Shown here: positions 42,231 to 52,381 of the stretch, piece after piece | Layout: each line of letters opens with the position of its first letter | Numbering within the stretch: the first letter of the stretch is position 1 | NCBI GenBank assembly: GCA_963576785.1 | Contig: OY756142.1 | Location: 3,534,001-3,598,000, forward strand | DNA length: 64,000 nucleotides | Source: Chlorophyllum brunneum | Taxonomy: Eukaryota > Basidiomycota > Agaricomycetes > Agaricales > Agaricaceae | Reading direction: 5' to 3' | Notes under the pieces: model-generated | The model's input: the letters and a program-made list of their open reading frames with translations, nothing else | Database searches by the model: none | Told to the model about the DNA's origin: nothing | Translations under genes and position numbers: made by a program

Positions 42231-42535
42231 TGTTACAACCTTAGTCTAGGACTCAGGTTGCAAGTCTTTGGATAAAGACAAGGAAGTAGAGAGAAGAAAA
42301 AGGGATGATACATTTGGTAAAGTGTAAGGAATACATCAAGTATTACTATACTTTATATACTAGTGGTAAGTGCTAATAATAAAGGGACAGAGTAAGGGAG
42401 TCATAGGGGATGAGTAGAACAAGTCAGTAAGAGTACAGCCATAAGGGATGAAATAAAGAATGAAACAGGTACATAGGAATAATGAGTACAATGGGCACAT
42501 GATAGGAATGTACTATCTATCTATAGTTCATAATA
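42231..42535 (-). repeat. M4 5' LTR
   Basis: 305 bp, with TTTAC duplication after it. The 3' partner is 293 bp, so one of them has lost about 12 bp. Confidence 0.85.
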
Positions 42536-42627
42536 TTTACCAATCATATATTTCCCTTTCTCTTTGCTCTACTTCACTCATTTTGACCAAAGACTTACAA
42601 CCTGAGTCCTAGACTAAGGTCATAACA

Positions 42628-42804
42628 ATTTATGTATTTGCATAAGTTGTGCAAATATGGAGGTAATAATCCATTTGCTGGACCTTCAGAGGGCCAAGTT
42701 GCTGTGACTCACTTTTAAAATATATGTATTTACTACTTGAATATCTCTAGTTTGACTACTCATAATTACAAGTCGGGCCATCTGGTTTCTACAGCTCATG
42801 TTTT
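42628..42804. other. Spacer between the old LTR and GH92 copy B
   Basis: 177 bp, no gene. It does not match the downstream flank of copy A; similarity to A begins only at the stop codon region. Confidence 0.5.
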
Positions 42805-45800
42805 TCAACCAGTCAAGGTTTTCAGGACATCTGGATTGTTCCCCCAGTCTGATATTTCATCACTCATCTCGAAGACTATTTCACCTCCCTTGATGATTTG
42901 TTCATGAGTCAGGATGGGCGCATCAATTCGTTCCCCGTTGACAGTCAGCGATTTGACATATTGCTTCTTCGTTGCCCCAGGAGAGCTGATGGTCAGCCGT
43001 CTTGAACCTGATTGGGTGCTATTTGAAGCCGGTTGCGGCCAATCAATGATCATTTCGTCGAAGAAAGGCCTTTCAAATAGAACTAGTCATTTGCTGTGGA
43101 CGTGCACTGCTCAAGGGAACTCACGCTCCAACAATATATTCTCCAGAGGCAGGGTTCACGGGATAGAACCCCATTGCACTGAAAATATACCAAGCACTCA
43201 TCTGACCGCAGTCTTCATTCTGCACAAAAATAAGCATTGAATCGACGCGGTGTCAACTCGACTCACTCCAGATAGGCCTTGAGGGGTATTGTTGTAGTTG
43301 GCTGCGGCAATTGTTCGCACCCGTTCTTGGGTTCGCAGCGCAGCTCCAGCAAGGGAATAAAGGTAGGGAATATGATGTGATGGCTATTTTGGAGTCAGAC
43401 AGGATGTTAATTCGTTCAGCAGGATACAAAATACCTCATTGGTGTGCTGGTTGTGACCGCCATCAAAATGGTCCTCCAAACTTTTCACGAAGCTAACGTT
43501 GCCGCCTCTGTGCTCAACGAGCCCTGGTACATTCTGGACAACATCAAACGAGTATATCCATTTATCACCTTAGTCTCTCGGTAAGCGACGAGGATGACGA
43601 CAGCGATCAGCACGAACCTTCCGTCCAGCCGTTGTCGGGTCCCGCCAAGCTCCCATCAGCATTCTTAGCTTCCATGAAACCTGTCGCGTTGTTGTATAGT
43701 GTGAAGGGGGCGCGCTGGGAGCGGTCGAAAAGGAAAGAGGTAACATTCTCTGGCTTCCCTAGTGTCTTCGCTGCGACGTACACTGCATAATCGTCGTCTG
43801 TTTCAACGTACAGTAGATGAGCTGTCGGGCGCGTCGGTTTCAATGCAATGCTCACAGGCGTAGTCCAACGTTCGGGAGCCGCTTTCGGAGTGGATATCAG
43901 TTGCTACCCACCCTTTCGTCGGATCATCGTAGACAGAAGAAAGGCCAGCGCGGGCTTCAAAGTCAACGTTCTATCTAGGGGTGAGCAGGGTGACCTTCAA
44001 AATGACATCATTCGACGCACCTCCTGACGATCGCTGTATCTATATCCTTAGGGTCAGCTGGATACGCTTGATGGGACTGGCGGTGATCACTTACACTGTG
44101 CTGTTATCGCGTGCAGGCGGAACAGTTGCATCCTTCCACACAGCCTCCCAAGCAAGCTCACGATCGAAACCAGTGACTCCCTTGCGGAATGCTTCTCCGA
44201 TAAGTGAATCCGCGTGTGTTCCGACCTGTGCGTTGGCGGTGGCTGGGCTTAATCGAACTATCCCCCCATATTCACCAGCACTCACCATGATATTTGTCTC
44301 TACGATGTTCTTCCACATTGGCAACCACCCTCCCTTTCATACTGTCAGACGAAGCACGTGAGGGAGAAGGATGTATACCTCTTTGAAATCGTTCAGCATA
44401 CTCGTGATCATGCCAGGGAGCCGCTCGGGAGCGAATAAGATCATCCAAGCCCAGGCCGCACGATATATGTCCTAATGATGTGCTGTTAAGGAATGGTTAT
44501 GCGGCATGATCGGGTGCCAGTACTCACCCAGATCGAATAGCTAGTGTACGACTCGCCTTCGTGGATTGTGTTATCATAAGCCGAATAGTATTGGTTTTCC
44601 TCGTGCTGCTCGCTGGGGTATGTGAGCGCGTGCACAACAGCAGTGTAGAAGATCTCAAGGTCCTCATCTAACGCCCCTTTGATCTGGATTCGATCAAGTT
44701 TTTCTGCCCATTGGCCTCGGACGAGCGCCGCGGTAGCTTCCAATGTTCCCTGAACCGCACTCCCATTCATCCCTGCTAGACAGTGAATGGATATTAGCGC
44801 TATTCTAGGAACTCGTGTGCCTACCAGGATTCTTTGGTGGATCGGGGATTTCGAGGTCAATATTCCGCCTCGCCTGATCTTCCGAAATGAAGCTCGTGCC
44901 GATCCTCACGTTCACCACGAATTTCGTCCCATTATCACTCGCTCTTGGAAACATTGCGAACGCATTCAGCATGAACCCAGAAGTACTTTTGTGTCCGCTG
45001 AGCAAGGTGCTGTTGACGATGATCCCAGTGTTGCTGCTATTCCCGTTGAGGGGCACGTCGAATCGAGCGCAAAAGAATCCCTTGAAATGTGATGCAGGCT
45101 CTTTGATCGACTCGGGAGTGATGATAGAGTCTTGACGTTCGTTAGATGACCCGCATATCTCATTATTCGACTGTGAGATGGAGACAGTGCCAGTAGGGAA
45201 TGTAATGTTGGTTGGGTCGTGTGCTTGGACGGATTGACGGACGGCATCGATTAGAATGTATGGGGTTGCTGGATTGGAAATGTTTGGAGCGGGTGTGAAC
45301 GTGAAACGGAGATGACCGACCCGCGAAGCTGGGGAAGATATGAGCTTAACTTGTTTCTGTTATGCGTCTTGGATCACACTCACTGGAACTCTGTTCAGCC
45401 AGGATCGTTCCCCCAGTACCGTCTTGTAACTCGATACTATAATATCCAGGACTAATGACCTCATCACCCCTCTGTTCAGCCCCACCAACAAACGTCAAAC
45501 CACGATCTTGGAAGTCGGTTTTGATCTCTCCAGGATCTCCCGTAGGCGCAATACCGGGGACAAGGGCAAGGCTAGCACTCTCGCCCATCCATATTGCAGG
45601 CTGGCGGGTCGCTTGGAAGCCGTGTATCGTAGGAGTGAGCTCCGTAATGTTATACGGTGTAATGGAAACATAGTTGACGCGGGTTTGCGCGACCCAGCGA
45701 GTCATGGCGAACGGTGGACCCGTAGACGGGATCATACCTCCCGAGAAATCTGACGAAATACCAGCATTACCGATCAATCTGTTCGTAAGTCAGCGAACTG

Positions 45801-45981
45801 GGAAGGTAGTATTGGTCGAAAAGGGTTCGTACAAGTTGACATGATCTACCGCATCGCTCGCAGGTATCCTGAACTGTGGTGGCGGAAGGATACGGCCTGT
45901 CGGGGTACGATCTTGAGCAAAAACAGGAGTCAGGCTCGAAAACAACGCGAGAGATAATAGTGTCCTCCGATGAAGCCACAT
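42805..45981 (-). CDS. GH92 family exo-alpha-mannosidase, copy B
   Basis: Same exon plan as copy A, with signal peptide MWLHRRTLLSLALFSSL and a start at 45981. Motifs STGPPFAMTRW, HNQHTNE-PSHHIPYLY and NEDCGQMSAWY are present, and all exons join without stops (e.g. YSIW|DIYRAAWAW across 44465-44525). It would be a secreted calcium-dependent alpha-mannosidase. The 3' 1.29 kb equals copy A to within 3 bases, including introns, whereas the 5' half is about 85-90% similar. About 308 bp separate its start from the stop of copy C. Confidence 0.85.
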
Positions 45982-46112
45982 TTTCGATAATGGCTCCTTA
46001 TCCATTTCACGTACCAGAAGTCCCACCACTCACGCGTTTAATACCACTCAATACCGTGTAAAACCTTGGTACGCGCGCTTCTCGACATCTAGAAGAGCAT
46101 GAAAAGAAGGGT

Positions 46113-46125
46113 TGATAAATATACT
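46113..46125 (-). promoter_or_regulatory. TATA region of GH92 copy B
   Basis: Minus-strand GTATATTTATC, about 135 bp before the ATG, shared with copy A. Confidence 0.4.
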
Positions 46126-46288
46126 TCGTGCTTCTCCAAGATCACCTGAAAATTGAAGCCATCCCATGACGTTCCCACCGTGAGATAGCCCAAGTTGATA
46201 AGAATCAAGATTGAATAAGAATATTTCCTATTTTTAAGGGATTATTACATTGAGTGAACAACAAATTTTACAGAGAACCATTATGGCC

Positions 46289-49200
46289 CTATAGCTCAGA
46301 ACGATCATGGAAGGGTTGTTGCTTAGGCTCTGGAGTCTTTTGATGGGGTGCAGCTGTGTCGTATGGCGTAGGTTCTTCAATCAGCTCGGGTACCTGTAAA
46401 ATGCTTCAGTCTCGGTTTCATGTAGATAAAGACTCGGGGTGCACTTACCACCTGACCAACATTCACATCCAAGGCTTGGAGTACTTCAGGATCATTACCC
46501 CATTCCTCAATGTTCGAGCTCATGCTGAAAGTGATGACACCGCCATTGGCAATTTGTTCGTGGGTGATGATAGGTTTGTCGAGGCGGACGCCGTTGACCT
46601 CTACGGACTTGACATATGGGAGGTGGGGTGCGCCGGGGGCGGCGATAGTAAGTTTCTTGGAATAGGTTTCGCCGGGGGGAGGTGGAAGATCAATCTCAAC
46701 ACGGTTGAAGATAGGTCTAGAGGTGGTGAGTAAGAGTAGATGAAAGAGTCTGACAAGCAACGTACGATCCAATGACGTATTCTCCAGAAACGGGGTTGAC
46801 GGGATAGAATCCGAGAGCAGAGAAGAGGTACCATGCGCTCATTTGACCGCAGTCCTCATTCTGAACATATGGTTGTGAGAATAAGTGTGAGGACAAGTCA
46901 TATGTTACGTACACCTGAGAATCCAGTTGGAGTGTTGTCGTAGTTGGCACGTGCGATCTCGCGGACACGTTCTTGAGTCTTCCATGCTGCTCCGGAAAGG
47001 GCGTAGAGATAGGGTATGTGATGCGAGGGCTATCACACTGTTTGACAAAAGCTTCAACGAGAAAAGAAATACGTTACGTACCTCGTTGGTATGGTCATTG
47101 TGCCCACCATTAAAATGCTCTTCCAAACTTTTAACAAATTCTACTTTTCCGCCACGCTTCTCAATGAGTTGAGGGACATCATGAACTACGTCGAACGAGT
47201 AAGCCCATTTGTCGCCTAGTGACCCAGTTCAGTCCAAACACATTGTCATTATTGAGAACTAAATGCATACCTTCAGTCCATCCACGGTCTTCACCGGCCC
47301 AGCTACCGTCGGCGTTCCTAGCCTCGAAAAAGCCAGTCTTTTCGTTCCAGAGAGTGAATGGTGCGCGTTTGGAACGTTCGAGGAGGAATTCCGCTTCGGG
47401 TTTGCCGAGTTCTTTAGCGAGGACGTAAGCCGCATAATCGTCATCTGTTGGGGCCGATGAGGATATGTTTATACGAGCTACTCAGTCGGGAAGGTCGACT
47501 CACAAGCATAGTCCAGAGTACGGGAGGCACTTTCGGAATGAAGGTCATCGGCCACCCACCCCTTTCCTTCGACGTTGTACGACGAGCTAAGACCAGCTCG
47601 AGCTTCGTAATCCACGTTCTACGCAGCCAGATGAGAATGAAGGGGGGGTGACAGAAAGTTGGTAACATACCTCTTGGCGGTCATCGTACTGAGTAGTAGC
47701 ATCGTCTTTAGGAGCCACAGTGGCGTCCTTCAGAACAGCCTTCCACGCGAGCTCACGATCGAAACCAGTCACACCCTTCTTGACGGCCTCAGCGATGAGT
47801 GAGTCGGCATGAGTACCAATCATAATGTTGGTCTCCACGATGTTCTTCCACATAGGCAACCAGCCGCTCTGGAGATAAGTCAGCAACGATGTTATCCTGT
47901 CGAGTTAGATACATTACCTGCTTGTAATCTTCCAACATGGAGTGAATGAAGCCAGGAACACGTTCAGGAGCGAAGAGGATCTGCCATGCCCAAGCAGCGC
48001 GGAAGGTATCCCAGATCGAATAACCAGTGTACGACTCCTCCCCATCCTTCAACTGAAGAACCCGACCTTCGTAACCAGACCAGTACTTTCCGTACTCATG
48101 CTGTTCACTTGGGTACTGGAGTGTACGAGCGACAGCGGTGTAGAAAACTTCTTTCTCAGCATCTGTTACATCATAAACCCGGAATTGTTCAAGCTTCTCC
48201 TTCCATTGACGCCTCACACCCGCAACTGTGTGCTCCAAAGTGCCCAACATCAACCCATTCTTGTCCGTCAGCTGGGGGTTGGGGTCGGGAATTTCAAGGT
48301 CGAGGTTCAACCTAGCCTGTTCGATCGATGCAAAGGAGGTTCCGACACGAATGTTGAGTAAAACAAGTTTCGTAGGGGAAGGAGGGAAAAAGGCGTAGGC
48401 GCCAAGTGGACCGCCAGTGGCATAATGAACACCACGGAGGACTTCACCCTCTTTGATGGCACCATGCCACGAGAATTTGGAGGAGAAGCGTACACAGAAG
48501 AATCCGTGGAAGTCGGATGCCGATTCACGACCAGAAACAGGTGTGATGATATCGTCTTGGCGTTCAGTGGAATAACCGCAAATTTCGTTCTGATCCGGGG
48601 AAATTGTGACGAAGCCGGTTGGTTGTGTCCGGTTGGCTGGGTCGGAACCGGTAACAGAACGTCGGGCAACATCAATGTAGACGTAAGGAGAATCATACAC
48701 GTTCTCAACATTGAAACGCATGCGGAAGTGGGCGGCGCGCGAAGCTAGTTTGCTAGGTCAAAATACTGTTAACAGACTAGGAGTGATTGGCGTACTGGAA
48801 GCTTGCTCGACGAGAATGTGACCATTCTTGTTGTCGGACAATTCGACGGCGTAGTAGGCGGGACTAATGATTTCCTCGCCTGGAACGCGGAACGACTCAT
48901 CAAACGGAAGACCGCGCTTGTCGAATTCCCACTCGATGCCTGCGGCGTTACCCTCCAATGCAACGCCGGGAACGAGAGCAATACTTCCACTCTCGCCCAT
49001 CCATATCGCGGGCTGACGAGTTGCCTGGAATCCATGGATAGTCTTCTTTGTCACATTATACGGTGTCGCAGACACATAGTTTTCTTGCGTCTGGGCGACC
49101 CAGCGCGTCATGGCAAAAGGCGGTCCTGTAGACGGGATCACGCCACCAGAGCCATTGGGGGTATCACCACCATTTCCTATCAGGCTTTAAGATGTCAGTA

Positions 49201-49382
49201 CGATATCACTCGCGAAAAAAAGGACGGACTCACAAATTAACATGGTCGAGGGCTTCGCTCGCTGGGAGTCGATGCTGGGGGAATGGCAGAAAGCGACCGG
49301 TGGATGTTTTGTCTGGCTGGAATGTGTAGGCTTCTGTAAGAGAGACGAGCAGAGCACCGACAATGACTGTCCTGGCTACCAT
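46289..49382 (-). CDS. GH92 family exo-alpha-mannosidase, copy C
   Basis: Third tandem member. Starts MVARTVIVGALLVSLTEAYT (signal peptide) at 49382 and ends FHDRSEL-TAG at 46289, after an extra C-terminal exon (VPELIEEPTPYD...) that A and B lack. The central exon (48721-47900) is long and open. Motifs: STGPPFAMTRWVAQ, ESYTGYSIWDTFRAAWAW, ETNIMIGTHADS, HNDHTNE-PSHHIPYLY, NEDCGQMSAWYLFSALGF. The Glu of HTNE is the expected catalytic acid. It has fewer introns than A and B (none within NIMIGTHADS), and is clearly diverged from both, so it may differ in linkage preference. Looks functional. Confidence 0.9.
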
Positions 49383-49979
49383 GGCTGCTTGCACATCGAC
49401 AAGGGGAATGTGCTGGCCTCAACGACATAATATTCAGTTAAACCAGAACGGCAAAACCCCGGTCCGTGGTCGGGTTGACATCGGTGCCTTGTAACTTGTC
49501 ACATGACTACCCCGTCATCCCCTTACCCCTGTCTTTTCGTGACCTAACTCTGGCGCTTGTATTCCGTTATCCTGATGAATTGTGCACACAGATCTTGCAA
49601 AAACGCATGCATAGACGTCTGACTAGGTCTAGTCTCTGGTCTGAAGCAAGAAGAACCTTTCCATGGTTTGTCGCTGCCAATACTATGCCACGCGAGAGCC
49701 ACGTCACCACCTTGCAAAAAGCTCCGCGCATCACTCCTGGCGATTCTTGTATTCCGTCGCTGTGCTTCTTACCTCGTGATTACCAACTATGCGGACCCAG
49801 CCGGTACAACCATTGTGACGTGGAAGATCGTGGAAGTCGCTGAACGACGGACTTTGCGGCACACTTAGAAATTCTCGCACACAAGAGATCCAGATACGCG
49901 AACTCGAAGAAAACAGTCAATTTGCCAACACTGCATAGTACGAAATATCACGGGACAATACATCCGCACACACACATGC
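49383..49979. other. Intergenic region
   Basis: Promoter side of GH92-C and 3' side of the next gene. A 125-codon frame (49466-49843) has no motif and unusual composition; I do not regard it as a gene. Confidence 0.5.
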
Positions 49980-50958
49980 TTATTTGCCCCCTTTAAGCCA
50001 CTTCTCGAGTCCTAAGCCTCGGTAGATCTTGTCCAACCCCTAGCAACACAATCAACGAGTGTTGGTCACCACAACGAACAGTATCACTCACGATGGCTGC
50101 TACGATGCCCTTCAGTAAGCTGTCAAGCCCAAGGCCGCTTAACTGCAGAACGGGTAAGCAATCCTCGTGACTCTGATGTCGAAAAACTCACCAGGTTACC
50201 GAGCAGGTTGAGGACACCAGCCAGGAGGAGGCCCACTCCTCCTACAATTTGCGTGATAGGTTCTGCCAATAGTGAGGACCAAGAACGTTATTCGAACAAT
50301 TATGACACGTACGACCCAAAGCATCGAGCAAAGGACCCAGATCCCTCTTCGCCTTCGGGAAAGAGTCTAACTTGTCCTTAGCCCAGTCAATCGTCCCCTG
50401 GACCTTCTCAACCATCTAATCAAGACAATCAGGGTCTTCTCTCAAATTCAGGTAACGTTCAGCTTACCACTGTCAATGCCTCAGCGAGGCGTTGTTCAGA
50501 GGGAGTCGCTACATGGTCCTGCATATTCCTCTTCGCTCTGTTCGTGAGGCGCTTCTCAGGATCTGCACCTTGGATTGCCCCACTAGTTTCATTTAAAATT
50601 TTCTCGGCCTGCTCGAGGAGAGGCTTGACCTGTTTGACAAGCTCTGCTTCGTCGCGGTCTTCCTCTTTCTGAGACTCCATGTTCTCGATGTGCTAACAAT
50701 CGAATCTTTAGGTGTTACCGTCAAGGAGTTCTCAGAACATTCACTCACCTTGCGAATCATGTCGCAGAGAGGGACCACTCGTGAATTCGCATCTTCAATG
50801 AGCAACGAGAGGCGGTCAGCTAGAGCGTTATCCTCTTCTAACTCTTCTTGGGTGCGAGGATCACCCCGCGCTCCTTCCTTCTTGAGCCCTGTGTCGGCTG
50901 CGGGAGAGGGAGTACGAACACCTGTGGAACGTTGTTGGGGGGGAGATGCGCTAGACAT
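49980..50958 (-). CDS. Small conserved fungal protein, DUF6987-like
   Basis: Spliced minus-strand gene of about 6 exons. N-terminus MSSASPPQQRSTGVRTPSPA is disordered; then ...LIEDANSRVVPLCDMIRK|HIENMES..., LLEQAEKILNETSGAIQGAD, VEKVQGTIDWAKDKLDSFPK, the hydrophobic EPITQIVGGVGLLLAGVLNL, LSGLGLDSLLKGIVAAI and the end GLDKIYRGLGLEKWLKGGK. The pattern resembles the fungal DUF6987 family; its function is unknown to me. The Gly/Leu-rich hydrophobic C-terminal half may associate with membranes. The gene is divergent from 51671, with which it may share regulation. Confidence 0.7.
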
Positions 50959-51670
50959 AGTAATAGATTATGGTGAGCGGTGTCTAAGTTGTTGCGAGTG
51001 CTTATGTTCGTACCAGGTTCAATATATATTGTTCGTTGAGTGTCTCTGCGCTCCATGCTTGACAGACATAGCATACCCAGAGCCCGCAGCGATCGACAAA
51101 CAACCCGCAGAGGCACAATCTCCGCCACTGCGGATGCCTACATAGTTTGGGTGCTCGGCACTCCGGCGAGCGGAGAGGATATTTGAACAATTTGCATTAA
51201 GGTGACGACGCGTATGACGAAAGTGATCGCTGGAGAAATCATATTCCCCATTCACTATACTATAATGGAAAGTGAAAGAACATATCCAGACCAACACTTA
51301 CCTGAAGTACCCAATCCTTACGCATACGGGGATAGCGCTTACTGCTCTGCACCAGCAAATTCCATTCCATAGGCGTGTAATTAGCACTATGACGCTAGTC
51401 TATTTGTAGTAAGCTATTTTGAAAACCCATCCGTATGGGTCCACCACATACTTTCCCAAAACCCGCGTCATAGGCACTGACCGGCGCCTGTGGAGACTTT
51501 TGATCGCACCAGCGTCACTGCGGGTATTCGCCCAACCTAGCCCCAATACTTAAGACATCGGGTCGCCTAACCATGGCACCTTCACCTGTGTACCACACCT
51601 TGCACTACTACACGACAAAGAACAACTCTCGCGACTTTAGCTCTCTACTAACTCCGACCGTTTTATCATA
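50959..51670. promoter_or_regulatory. Shared divergent promoter region
   Basis: 712 bp between two divergently transcribed genes. Minus-strand TATATATTGAACC lies near 51015-51030. Nothing else recognisable. Confidence 0.45.
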
Positions 51671-52096
51671 ATGGCTCCGACACCTGCTGGATCTCGTGCT
51701 TCGTCCCGTGAACCATCTCAAGGACCAAAACCACAGCGTCAACAATCACGCCAGCGAGGGCGTAGCCGTTCCCGCCGTAGCCCATCTCTTACCAGCACCA
51801 TCAGCGATAGCGGTCCCGAGGAACTACCTCCTAAAGAAGACCGTCGTCGTAAACGCAAAAACAAAAAACGCCAGGGTGGTCTTCCTGCTGTCGACGAGGT
51901 GGAGAATACAGGAAAAGAAGTGGCAAACACAGCAGGAAACGCTGTTAATACCGTTGGTAATACCGCAGGTGAAGTTGCAGGAGGACAAAGTGGCGGATCT
52001 GATAAGCCGTTGAAGTTGAGGTTGGATTTGAATTTGGATGCGGATATTAGGTTGACGGCAAAAATCCATGGCGATGTAACTCTTTCATTATTGTGA
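51671..52096 (+). CDS. Small basic protein with conserved C-terminal LRLDLNLD motif
   Basis: 141 aa, single exon. Residues 1-75 are Ser/Arg/Pro/Lys-rich (SRQRGRSRSRRSPS, RRRKRKNKKR), 76-115 resemble LEA-like amphipathic repeats (NTGKEVANTAGNAVNTVGNT), and the end KPLKLRLDLNLDADIRLTAKIHGDVTLSLL is a motif common at the C-terminus of fungal proteins of unknown role. Basic tract could be a nuclear signal. It is paired head to head with the DUF6987-like gene, and in my memory these two motif types often occur together in fungi, which suggests a joint function. Confidence 0.65.
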   Translation: MAPTPAGSRASSREPSQGPKPQRQQSRQRGRSRSRRSPSLTSTISDSGPEELPPKEDRRRKRKNKKRQGGLPAVDEVENTGKEVANTAGNAVNTVGNTAGEVAGGQSGGSDKPLKLRLDLNLDADIRLTAKIHGDVTLSLL

Positions 52097-52381
52097 GTAC
52101 CGATGTACTTCGTTCGTCTCCGTCGGTGGAGGGTGCTTAACTGAGACAAGGCGCTGAATTAGTTAAATCTCGCCTAGAATGGTCTGAGTCCTACCGGTCG
52201 TACTGTTACGATGGACAAGTTGACAAGTCAGATCGGTTCTTTTCCTTGGGCCTTCGCGTTTCGGTTTTTTTTTTTTCCTTTGTTTAAAAAAGAAAATTTT
52301 TTTGAACAGATCTGACGCTGTTATAGTCCGTTACTTCGTAGATACGTATGGACAGACAAGGTTACGAGTACTTATTCAAAG
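52097..52381. other. Intergenic region with T-rich runs
   Basis: 3' side of two convergent genes. Contains T and A runs (52264-52305) that may act in 3'-end formation. No gene. Confidence 0.4.

Larger units (their letters stand above)
35885..42535 (-). mobile_element. Chromovirus M4, internally deleted, carrying a LINE
   Basis: Minus-strand element with LTRs 35885-36177 (3') and 42231-42535 (5') and target duplication TTTAC. Internal parts: gag 40974-42137, protease fragment 40646-40930 continuing at 36531-36747, then an abrupt join near 36.53 kb to the ORF3 end. RT, RNase H, integrase and chromodomain are missing, so it was non-autonomous before the LINE (36748-40645) landed in it. Confidence 0.88.
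35681..42627 (+). repeat. Old plus-strand LTR split by M4
   Basis: The LTR runs 35681-35884 and resumes at 42541-42627 (ends GGTCATAACA). The M4 duplication TTTAC (35880-35884 and 42536-42540) lies exactly at the break, in the R-region text CTTTAC|CAATCAT. Together the pieces make about 290 bp. It is the oldest recognisable LTR of this family here by its divergence. Confidence 0.8.

Noticed and set aside
49466..49843. 125-codon plus-strand frame between genes
   Set aside because: No motif and no splice extension; it lies in the promoter side of GH92-C.
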